Below are positions 1 through 5,307 of a stretch of DNA of 5,992 nt, piece by piece. This stretch comes from an uncultured Anaerotruncus sp. (GTDB lineage: Bacteria > Bacillota > Clostridia > Oscillospirales > Ruminococcaceae), in assembly GCA_910586875.1 (NCBI GenBank), contig CAJUJI010000162.1, forward strand, positions 1 to 5,992, read 5' to 3'. Every line of letters starts with the position of its first letter. The first letter of the stretch is position 1. The translations under genes were made by a program, and so were the position numbers. The notes under the pieces are model-generated. The model ran no database searches. It worked only from the letters and a program-made list of their open reading frames with translations, and was not told where the DNA came from.

Positions 1-82
1 CAGCAAATAGAAGATTGGATTAACCACTATCCCCGCAAGATTTTAAACTATCGTTTTCGCAATATTATTTGCAATCTACTGA
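1..82 (+). pseudogene. Degenerate 3' end of an IS30-family transposase (partial)
   Basis: Read from base 1, the plus strand encodes QQIEDWINHYPRKILNYR. This resembles the extreme C-terminus of IS30-family DDE transposases, which typically end with I-N-x-Y/R-P-R-K-x-L-G/N-Y-x-(T/S)-P-N-E-x-F. The next two codons (Phe, Arg) are each one base from the expected Ser and Pro. The frame then appears to break near base 64. Shifting by one base gives L-F-A-I-Y and a TGA at 80-82, which fits a normal transposase ending. Without the shift the frame runs on as nonsense into the neighbouring antisense region. The rest of the element lies outside the window, and I could not identify its terminal inverted repeat in 83-150. 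The call rests on a short motif and could be wrong. Confidence 0.5.
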
Positions 83-152
83 AAGCATTTGTAAAAACTA
101 CTTTGAGGGCATATTTTGGTATTATACTTTGTTGTTTTTGGATTAAGGAACC

Positions 153-185
153 AAAAAAAGGCGGGGCAAACGCCCCGTCTTTTTT
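153..185 (-). terminator. Rho-independent terminator of the sensory hydrogenase operon, potentially bidirectional
   Basis: An 8-bp GC-rich stem (160-167 with 172-179, one G-T wobble) closes a 4-nt AAAC loop. It is flanked by seven A on the left (153-159) and six T on the right (180-185). Read on the minus strand, the hairpin begins only a few bases after the TAA of the phosphatase gene and is followed by seven U, the canonical layout. The T-run on the other side means it could also stop plus-strand transcription entering from the transposase remnant. Confidence 0.9.
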
Positions 186-1356
186 AGTTGTAATTCACAT
201 TTACATTTTTGCCCATCTTCTCAAGATACTTTGCCAAATCGTCTATCATCCGTAGTTTGATAGAAAAATCAATTGACATCTTAGGGTTTTGATGTGCAGG
301 ATTCATCGCACGCCCAACAAACAAATTCACATCTGTTGCTTCCTCAAACAGCAGCTGTGCAATTCGGGAAGCACCATCCCGTTTTCCAATCCAGTCGGTA
401 TAAGCGCCTGAGGTCGCACACTTTTTCGCGATCTCCACCACACGCCCCATGGTCAATACCCCTTCGGTACACAAATCCACTCCATCAATAAAACCGATGG
501 GCGGAATTTCGGGGTCCAAATAATCCAGCTTGGTTTTCACGGTGGTTCCCAAATGCCGCGCTACCAGTGTAGAGGTAGTACCTCCACAAACGATCTTTTT
601 CCCTTCCTGTGAGAAGAATTCCTGCATCACCCGTTCGTCATCTGTTTTGTTCACCGGCGGACCGATCATCAGGTTCACTGGCTGGCGTTTGCGCACCCGC
701 ATGACCGCTACAGTGGTATCATCGCCCGGTTTATCCATATACAGCTCACGGCAGGCGTCGCTGACAAGCGATGCAACCGCACGTGCGGTCATATCTGGGC
801 GATACTTGCGTTCGACATACTCAATAACATTTTCTCGCTCCCAGCCAAAGTTTAACAGCTGGCCAACCCCTGCATGTACCACGCCATCACTCATGGCGAT
901 GAACACATCTCCCAGCTTTGCCGGAAAACGTGACTCGGTAATTCGCTTGCCCGCAATTATCTTCTCCTCATATGGGTATTCGTAGTTTTTGCCGTCCCGC
1001 AGGCAGATCACCTCCGGGTTGTCATACTGGATGAGCCGGACATCCCCGTTGGCGCAGCTCCGGATAATGCTGAAGGTAGAATACGCCACCTGGCGTACCG
1101 AACAGACCGGCAGAGTCTGCGCAATGGTGGAAACGCACTCCTCGACCGGCATCTTAGAATCAATCATGGTCGCAATAATCTTTGCCGTCAGGGTGGACAG
1201 GATGCTTGCCTTGACGCCGCTGCCCAATCCATCGGCCAACACCATGGTAAAATCGCCATTCAGGTTGTTGCCTTTGACCTCCACCTGGTCGCCGCAGAGC
1301 TCCTCTCCCGACTTGATCAAACTGATATACGCATTCTCCAAAAACAGGCGTTCCAT
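184..1356 (-). CDS. SpoIIE-type PP2C serine/threonine phosphatase linked to a sensory hydrogenase
   Basis: A 390-residue cytosolic protein with no visible signal peptide or membrane segment. Residues about 10-222 form a SpoIIE/PP2C-like metal-dependent phosphatase domain. It shows G-D at 22-23, the A-D-G-L-G-S-G metal-binding motif at 41-47, S-D-G at 156-158 and G-D-D-T-T at 211-215, so the acidic metal ligands look intact. Residues about 225-390 form a C-terminal extension I cannot name, including V-C-G-G-T-T-S at 256-262 and F-I-D-G-V-D-L at 289-295. It is the last gene of the three-gene operon, starting one base after the stop of the PAS-hydrogenase gene. Its Shine-Dalgarno (1361-1369 region) is made by the last three Glu codons of that gene, so translation is probably coupled. 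Family knowledge places such phosphatases beside group C [FeFe]-hydrogenases. Inference: it is the output enzyme, and its phosphoprotein substrate is not encoded here. Confidence 0.9.
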   Translation of the reverse strand: MERLFLENAYISLIKSGEELCGDQVEVKGNNLNGDFTMVLADGLGSGVKASILSTLTAKIIATMIDSKMPVEECVSTIAQTLPVCSVRQVAYSTFSIIRSCANGDVRLIQYDNPEVICLRDGKNYEYPYEEKIIAGKRITESRFPAKLGDVFIAMSDGVVHAGVGQLLNFGWERENVIEYVERKYRPDMTARAVASLVSDACRELYMDKPGDDTTVAVMRVRKRQPVNLMIGPPVNKTDDERVMQEFFSQEGKKIVCGGTTSTLVARHLGTTVKTKLDYLDPEIPPIGFIDGVDLCTEGVLTMGRVVEIAKKCATSGAYTDWIGKRDGASRIAQLLFEEATDVNLFVGRAMNPAHQNPKMSIDFSIKLRMIDDLAKYLEKMGKNVNVNYN

Positions 1357-1357
1357 C

Positions 1358-3052
1358 TTACTCCTCCTCTGAGAGAACGGTACTTTTAATTTTGGTCAGC
1401 GCCACCTTTGTTTCTGCGGTCGTTTCACCCAGCAGAGATGCGATTTCCTGTACAATCCGCATTTGTTTTTCAATCACCTTGTCGGTAATATCAATCGTTT
1501 TGGCGCGCCGCTCCTTATAATTTTCCCTGCGGTTATGATCTTCTGTAATATCCTTGAAAATTCCAAAAATCAGATGATGCTCGCTGTCCAGCACCACCGA
1601 AAGCTCGGTATATTTCCCGTATTTTTCCAGATAAAGCTTTTTATCGATGATATCATTGCCGCTTTCCAGCACGGTTTTAAACTCGGTTGGATCCATCAGT
1701 TCACTGATGTTGGAACCGATCATACGCGCGGGGTTGTTGATGTTGAACATATGGCAGGCGGGCATATTCATTCGCTGGATTCCAAGCTTGTCGTCCAGCA
1801 CCAAAATTGCATTTGGTGAAATATTGAACACATTGTCCGAGAAGGATTCCTCTTTTTCCAGCAGGAACGGCAGACACATGGTTACATCCGCTTTGCCGTT
1901 ATAAACCGCCTTCGCCTTTTCGCGGCAGGACGGATAGCCACAGCCGCCACAGTTGAGCTCATGCTTGGGTAGCGTCTTGCCCATCTGCGCTAGAATTTCA
2001 CGGATTGCCTCCTCCGGCGGCTCCTGAACCGGGACCTGCTCATTACAATATTCCTGGTGCATTGGGTAGTCACATGGAAAATCAAAGTCACGCTCCTGCG
2101 TTTTGTCCGGACGCGCGTAAATATCCACCCGCATCTTGCTTTTCAGCAGCGACTCTGAAAAGGCGCGGCAAACCGGCCCATTGATGCAGCCACCCTCGCA
2201 GGCATACATCTCCACAAAGCAGTTGCGCAAACCGCCCCGCTCGATCTCCTGCACCGCTGAGAAACAGTTCTCCAGCCCATCCACCGCAACATACTGATAG
2301 CCGGTTTTTTCGATGCTCATACTTGCAATCACACCGCCAGTGCGCGCAAATAGACGCGAAAGGCGGCCATCGGTCTTTTTCACCTCACTGGTCTGCACCT
2401 CAATATGCCGCTGGGTAAACCATTTGCGCAGCTCCGCATAGGTGATCACGCAGTCCACAAAGCCCGCATACTGCTGCCCCTCATCCTTGCGGGAGATACA
2501 AGGGCTTATGTAAACAATATATGCGTCCGGAAACTCTGCACGAATTTTCCGCGCAGATGCAAGCATCGGCGAAATGGTTGGTGCGAGATACGGCAACACC
2601 AACGGATGATGCTTTTGAATATACTTTACCACCGTAGGACAGCAGGAGGTGATGAGCACATCCTTATATTTCTGAGCAAGCAGACGTTCATATTCAGTTT
2701 TAACCATATAGGCACCTTCGGCCATCTCGCGCACCTCGGAAAATCCGAGCTGCTTGAGATAGCCAGCCATCATATCAATGCCTGCCACATGAAATTCACT
2801 GATAAAGGAGGGGTCCACACTGGCAACCACCCGGCGCCCCTCCCCGATTGCGCCGATCACCTCGGTCAAATCTGTGCGGATGGTTTTGGCATACTGTGGA
2901 CAAGCACCCACGCAGTTTCCGCACATAATACATTCTTCCATAATAATCTTTGCCTGTCCATCAACAAAGCGAATGGACTTGACCGGGCAATACCGCACAC
3001 ACTTATGACAGTTTTTACAGTTGGCGCGGCGCTGGCTTAAAACATCCGTCAT
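1358..3052 (-). CDS. hydS: Putative sensory [FeFe]-hydrogenase with C-terminal PAS domain (group C, HydS-like)
   Basis: A 564-residue cytosolic protein. Residues 12-51 carry two CX2CX2CX3C [4Fe-4S] motifs (C12/15/18/22 and C41/44/47/51). Residues about 70-310 form the H-cluster domain, with L1 T-S-C-C-P at 135-139, L2 P-C-I-S-R-K-D-E at 184-191 and L3 E-M-Y-A-C-E-G-G-C-I-N-G at 281-292. Expected H-cluster ligands are C138, C185, C285 and C289, and C137 is the usual proton-relay cysteine. Residues 368-393 are an Fe-S domain motif (C-X2-C-X4-C-X16-C). A PAS domain covers about 404-503, followed by a charged helical tail to 564. The small-subunit tail and N-terminal [2Fe-2S] domain of catalytic HydA enzymes are absent. 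This order matches the group C putative sensory class rather than bifurcating or ferredoxin-linked HydA. The ATG overlaps the upstream TGA as ATGA, with AAAGGAG at 3064-3070. Inference: it senses H2 or redox poise and signals through PAS to the phosphatase. Confidence 0.9.
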   Translation of the reverse strand: MTDVLSQRRANCKNCHKCVRYCPVKSIRFVDGQAKIIMEECIMCGNCVGACPQYAKTIRTDLTEVIGAIGEGRRVVASVDPSFISEFHVAGIDMMAGYLKQLGFSEVREMAEGAYMVKTEYERLLAQKYKDVLITSCCPTVVKYIQKHHPLVLPYLAPTISPMLASARKIRAEFPDAYIVYISPCISRKDEGQQYAGFVDCVITYAELRKWFTQRHIEVQTSEVKKTDGRLSRLFARTGGVIASMSIEKTGYQYVAVDGLENCFSAVQEIERGGLRNCFVEMYACEGGCINGPVCRAFSESLLKSKMRVDIYARPDKTQERDFDFPCDYPMHQEYCNEQVPVQEPPEEAIREILAQMGKTLPKHELNCGGCGYPSCREKAKAVYNGKADVTMCLPFLLEKEESFSDNVFNISPNAILVLDDKLGIQRMNMPACHMFNINNPARMIGSNISELMDPTEFKTVLESGNDIIDKKLYLEKYGKYTELSVVLDSEHHLIFGIFKDITEDHNRRENYKERRAKTIDITDKVIEKQMRIVQEIASLLGETTAETKVALTKIKSTVLSEEE

Positions 3053-3300
3053 GATGCGCCCAGCTCCTTTACAACCTTCTCCTGGAAGATTTCGCGGATG
3101 TTCTCGGTATTGACATTCAAAACCAGCTGGTCATCAATTTTCATCGTCACGCCATCCTGGCAATGCCCCAGGCAGAAGGATGCGTTCAAATTCACCTTGT
3201 CTTCTAGGTGATATTCCGCAACCAGCTTTTTGAGCGCCGCAATGATGTTATAAGAACCTTTTAAATGACAAGAACTTCCAATGCAAACATAAATATCCAT
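3049..3300 (-). CDS. Small thioredoxin-like [2Fe-2S] ferredoxin (NuoE/HydC C-terminal type)
   Basis: An 83-residue protein matching the thioredoxin-like [2Fe-2S] ferredoxin fold found at the C-terminus of NuoE/HydC subunits. The four cluster cysteines are present as C6-X4-C11 and C43-X3-C47, in the contexts V-C-I-G-S-S-C-H and S-F-C-L-G-H-C. The length covers the ferredoxin fold alone, without the N-terminal helical region of full NuoE. It is the first gene of the operon. AAGGGAGG at 3308-3315 sits seven bases before the ATG, and its TGA overlaps the start of the PAS-hydrogenase gene. Small ferredoxins of this type are often encoded directly before PAS-containing [FeFe]-hydrogenases. Inference: it exchanges electrons with that protein or links it to the cell's redox pool. 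The fold and cluster assignment are secure; the partner is inferred from position. Confidence 0.9.
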   Translation of the reverse strand: MDIYVCIGSSCHLKGSYNIIAALKKLVAEYHLEDKVNLNASFCLGHCQDGVTMKIDDQLVLNVNTENIREIFQEKVVKELGAS

Positions 3301-3323
3301 ACGATTGCCTCCCTTGGTTATTT

Positions 3324-3336
3324 CCGGTCAGTCCGG
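3324..3336. repeat. Short CCGG repeat/hairpin in the hydrogenase operon leader
   Basis: CCGG-TCAGT-CCGG lies between the predicted transcription start and the ribosome binding site of the ferredoxin gene. On the minus strand it also reads as two ACCGGA copies nine bases apart (start to start). It could be a small operator or a weak 4-bp hairpin, or it could be chance. No regulator gene for it is visible nearby. Confidence 0.25.
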
Positions 3337-3353
3337 TTTCGATTACGATAAAT

Positions 3354-3382
3354 AGTATAGCATATTGCTAAAAAAATCACAA
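3354..3382 (-). promoter_or_regulatory. SigA-type promoter of the ferredoxin-hydrogenase-phosphatase operon
   Basis: On the minus strand there is a -35 of TTGTGA (3377-3382, 4/6 to consensus), a 17-bp spacer containing seven T, and a -10 of TATACT (3354-3359, 5/6). Transcription should start near 3347, giving a leader of roughly 45 bases before the ATG at 3300. The -35 overlaps the distal arm of the preceding terminator hairpin by two bases. No other promoter is apparent between the three downstream genes. Confidence 0.75.
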
Positions 3383-3400
3383 GGGTAGAATTGCACCCTT
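3371..3400 (-). terminator. Probable terminator of the peptidase-unknown-GyrI operon
   Basis: Shortly after the TAG of the GyrI-like gene the minus strand has a 6-bp stem AAGGGT/ACCCTT (3395-3400 with 3381-3386) with an 8-nt loop. A GTGA gap follows, then six to seven T (about 3370-3376). The stem is short and the T-run is offset by four bases, so termination may be partial. The same T-run lies inside the spacer of the next operon's promoter. Confidence 0.5.
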
Positions 3401-3414
3401 TCCAAATGTTCCGG

Positions 3415-3882
3415 CTATAAAACTGGTACGCATAATTCACAGCGATGCTGGTCCACCAGCGCCTTTGCATAGCGCTCAACGACCGGCCTGGCCGAATCCA
3501 ATGAATATCCCTGCTGTGCTACCTCCAAAAAGCATCCTTCCCACGCTTTTTGCACAGCTTGCGCAGTGTGTTCCAGCAGGAAGGTCACGTAGCGTCCGCC
3601 AGCAAGCAGTCTGCTGTGTATCTCGTCCGAATCAACCCTCCTGTCTGCCGTATCGGGAATACACACGTCATACCGGCAATTTTCCGCTGCTGTTACATTG
3701 GGATTATCCAGCGGTACCGCCAAAATAACCGTGTCATCCTGATACAAATGCTGCTCTCGAAGCCATCCCTTGAACCGTTCCATCAGCACGGCGTTCTGCT
3801 CTCCATACGCGCCCACTCTGCGCATATATAAAACCGAAATTGCCGGCCGGCGTTCCTCCCGCATTTCCAAATAAAATTGCAT
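3415..3882 (-). CDS. Stand-alone GyrI-like (AraC effector-binding-like) domain protein
   Basis: With the chosen start this is a 155-residue soluble protein, the usual size of a single GyrI-like small-molecule-binding domain (SbmC / BmrR C-terminal-like). Family-like segments are V-L-Y-M-R-R-V-G-A-Y-G near 17-27, A-V-P-L-D-N-P-N-V-T at 55-64, C-R-Y-D-V-C at 69-74 and the closing E-L-C-V-P-V at 149-154. No helix-turn-helix is attached, so it is not itself an AraC or MerR regulator. The upstream ATG at 3903, directly after the previous TGA, is possible and adds seven residues. However, the purine-rich GGAGGAGAGGAGA sits at the right distance only for the ATG at 3882, and the domain begins there. 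It is the last gene of a three-gene operon. Members bind diverse small ligands, and some act as hydrolases or gyrase inhibitors; the ligand here cannot be read from sequence. Confidence 0.85.
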   Translation of the reverse strand: MQFYLEMREERRPAISVLYMRRVGAYGEQNAVLMERFKGWLREQHLYQDDTVILAVPLDNPNVTAAENCRYDVCIPDTADRRVDSDEIHSRLLAGGRYVTFLLEHTAQAVQKAWEGCFLEVAQQGYSLDSARPVVERYAKALVDQHRCELCVPVL

Positions 3883-3903
3883 ATGAAATCTCCTCTCCTC
3901 CAT

Positions 3904-4626
3904 TCATCTTTCACCCTCTGTAAGAGGTGGCAGTTCCCCTGCCTTGCGCAGACAATCACAATAGATTCGGAAACGCGGACTGCGTTGTATGATGTCCTGC
4001 TCGCTTATTCCATAATAACGATATATCTGCTGTATCAACAAATCCCCGCCGCCATTTACGCTAATGTTTTCCTCTCCCTCAAAAAATACCAACGGCTCCG
4101 GTATCACCAATTGAGCTTCGTGTGTTTCTCGGCCAAAACGCTGACAATTATTCCGGTATTGTTGGAGCACATCTGCATAAAAAGGCGCATTGCGTGTGGT
4201 TTTGGGCAGCGCATACCCCCATATTATTAGCCCAAACCGCTCCGGTGGAATTTGCATCGCCTCTTGGCGCTGTGCAAAGGTTTCCTGTTCCCATGCTTCC
4301 AGCTGCGCATCGGTCATTTCTGGCGAGAACTCCGGCGGGCGATGGGTCAGCTGCTCCCCGAATTTGCTGATGATTCGCTGCGCCTTAAAATTACATAAAT
4401 GCACATCCTCCGGCGGAAGCCGCCGCAGGTCGCACAGGGTATGCAGATATTCCTCGACCTCCGAAATTGTATGAGCACAGGGCTGCACGAGTTCTGCACA
4501 GCACGCTAGCCAACAGGCGTAATCCTGTGGTTCTACCTTCCGAATCTGTTCCATCCCTGCAATTGCCATGCAACGGTTTGGCGCAGTTTGAATTTGAATT
4601 ACACCCTTCTTTCTTTTTACAGCCAT
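3904..4626 (-). CDS. Hypothetical 240-residue soluble Cys-rich protein
   Basis: I do not recognise a family. The protein is probably cytosolic, with no signal peptide or membrane segment. The N-terminus is basic (K4-R-K-K7). Ten cysteines are present (C19, C38, C42, C43, C50, C65, C78, C161, C223, C225), seven of them in the first 80 residues, but they do not form a standard zinc or Fe-S spacing. Residues about 100-125 are an acidic, Gln-rich helix, and 131-138 (F-G-L-I-I-W-G-Y) look like a buried beta strand. The ORF is surely translated: AGGAGG (4634-4639) lies seven bases before the ATG, and its first bases are the TAG of the upstream peptidase gene. Its own TGA abuts the alternative start of the GyrI-like gene. 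Tight packing between a metallopeptidase and a GyrI-like protein suggests a shared role, but none can be named. Confidence 0.8.
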   Translation of the reverse strand: MAVKRKKGVIQIQTAPNRCMAIAGMEQIRKVEPQDYACWLACCAELVQPCAHTISEVEEYLHTLCDLRRLPPEDVHLCNFKAQRIISKFGEQLTHRPPEFSPEMTDAQLEAWEQETFAQRQEAMQIPPERFGLIIWGYALPKTTRNAPFYADVLQQYRNNCQRFGRETHEAQLVIPEPLVFFEGEENISVNGGGDLLIQQIYRYYGISEQDIIQRSPRFRIYCDCLRKAGELPPLTEGER

Positions 4627-4637
4627 ATGCTTTCCTC

Positions 4638-5168
4638 CTATTTCAGCAGCGCCCTACGTGTTTTATAATCCGGCATTAACCGTGCCATTTCCGCATGAAA
4701 TCCAGCTTGGTGGTCAGGATGCAAAAAATGCACATATTCGTGCAGCACCACATATTCCAATGCTTCATACGGCTTATCAAGCAGTTGCTTATTCAGGGTG
4801 ATGCGGTTTTTCGCGGGGCAGCAGCTGCCCCAGCGGGATTTCATCTGTCGCACCCGCAGTTCTGGCTTACTCGGCAGCACCCTTGCAAACAATGGATAAA
4901 TACGGTCACTAACCTGCTCGAACACCTCCAAGCATTCCGCATCACTGTGCTGTGAACAGGCCGCCTCCTGCATCCGGTCTAATACCCGCCGTCTTGCCCT
5001 GTCTATCCACTGTGCGCGGGATGCTACAAACCGGTCAATTTCCGCCAGAGGTGTTCGCTGTGGCGCGGATACCGCAATCGTACCATCCGTCCGAATGCGC
5101 AGATTCAAGTTTTTTACCCGTTTGCGGGTCAATTCATAACGAAGCTCCCCCACCATCCGCTCTGGCAC
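4638..5168 (-). CDS. YgjP/DUF45-type zinc metallopeptidase
   Basis: A 176-residue cytosolic protein of the YgjP-like metallopeptidase family (DUF45). Numbering from the chosen GTG, the zinc site is H143-E-Y-V-H147 with a third ligand at H153 (L-H-P-D-H-Q-A-G-F-H), matching the family pattern H-E-L-x-H-x5-H-x3-F-(W/H). The conserved M-K-S-R-W-G-S-C at 109-116 and I-T-L-N near 123-126 precede it. The frame is open up to 5393, but that extension overlaps the epimerase gene and contains the promoter and hairpin. The GTG at 5168 has AAAGGGGGAG five bases upstream and begins just before the first domain strand, and the length is close to E. coli YgjP. The physiological substrate is unknown for most members. 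It is the first gene of an operon with the unknown protein and the GyrI-like protein; its stop codon forms part of the next ribosome binding site. Confidence 0.88.
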   Translation of the reverse strand: MPERMVGELRYELTRKRVKNLNLRIRTDGTIAVSAPQRTPLAEIDRFVASRAQWIDRARRRVLDRMQEAACSQHSDAECLEVFEQVSDRIYPLFARVLPSKPELRVRQMKSRWGSCCPAKNRITLNKQLLDKPYEALEYVVLHEYVHFLHPDHQAGFHAEMARLMPDYKTRRALLK

Positions 5169-5193
5169 AAACGCTCCCCCTTTAAAATCGGCA

Positions 5194-5221
5194 TTGGCGC
5201 AAGCACTCCTGCTTGCGCCAA
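5194..5221 (-). promoter_or_regulatory. Perfect 12-bp-arm hairpin in the peptidase operon leader
   Basis: TTGGCGCAAGCA (5194-5205) and TGCTTGCGCCAA (5210-5221) are exact inverted repeats separated by four bases. In the minus-strand transcript the loop reads GGAG. The element lies between the predicted transcription start (about 5240) and the ribosome binding site (about 5174-5183). Downstream there is only a short T4 run, six bases away, so it is a poor intrinsic terminator. It could be an RNA-binding-protein site, an mRNA-stabilising structure, an attenuator or a dimeric-repressor operator. The structure is certain and the function unknown. Confidence 0.7.
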
Positions 5222-5246
5222 CCAACACGCTACTTCCATCGCCTAC

Positions 5247-5275
5247 ATTATAGCATATCTCAAACGACCTTTCTA
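5247..5275 (-). promoter_or_regulatory. SigA-type promoter with extended -10, peptidase operon
   Basis: On the minus strand the -10 is a perfect TATAAT (5247-5252), preceded by TGC to give an extended TGnTATAAT. The -35 is TAGAAA (5270-5275, 4/6) with a 17-bp spacer. Expected transcription start is about 5240, giving a leader of roughly 70 bases that contains the perfect hairpin. This makes the peptidase operon independent of the epimerase gene, although read-through from it is possible. Confidence 0.75.
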
Positions 5276-5307
5276 GCCTTTTCCAACAATTTCTCTTGTT
5301 GTACTTG

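Noticed and set aside
83..152. A small gene or RNA in the AT-rich left flank
   Set aside because: No start with a ribosome binding site, no conserved structure and no clear promoter seen; probably remnant insertion-element or intergenic DNA.
1358..3052. Catalytic bifurcating or ferredoxin-linked hydrogenase HydA
   Set aside because: The fused Fe-S and PAS domains, altered L1-L3 motifs and absence of hydB/hydC neighbours fit the sensory class better.
3877..4230. Plus-strand open frames opposite the unknown gene and elsewhere
   Set aside because: They lie antisense to well-supported genes, have no good ribosome binding sites and show no family motifs.
5194..5221. Reading the perfect hairpin as the epimerase terminator
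   Set aside because: It lies downstream of a consensus promoter, and the only T-run is four bases long and six bases away.
5284..5301. CAACAA/TTGTTG hairpin just after the epimerase stop as a terminator
   Set aside because: Only six AT-rich pairs, and no T-run follows on the minus strand, so it is unlikely to terminate.
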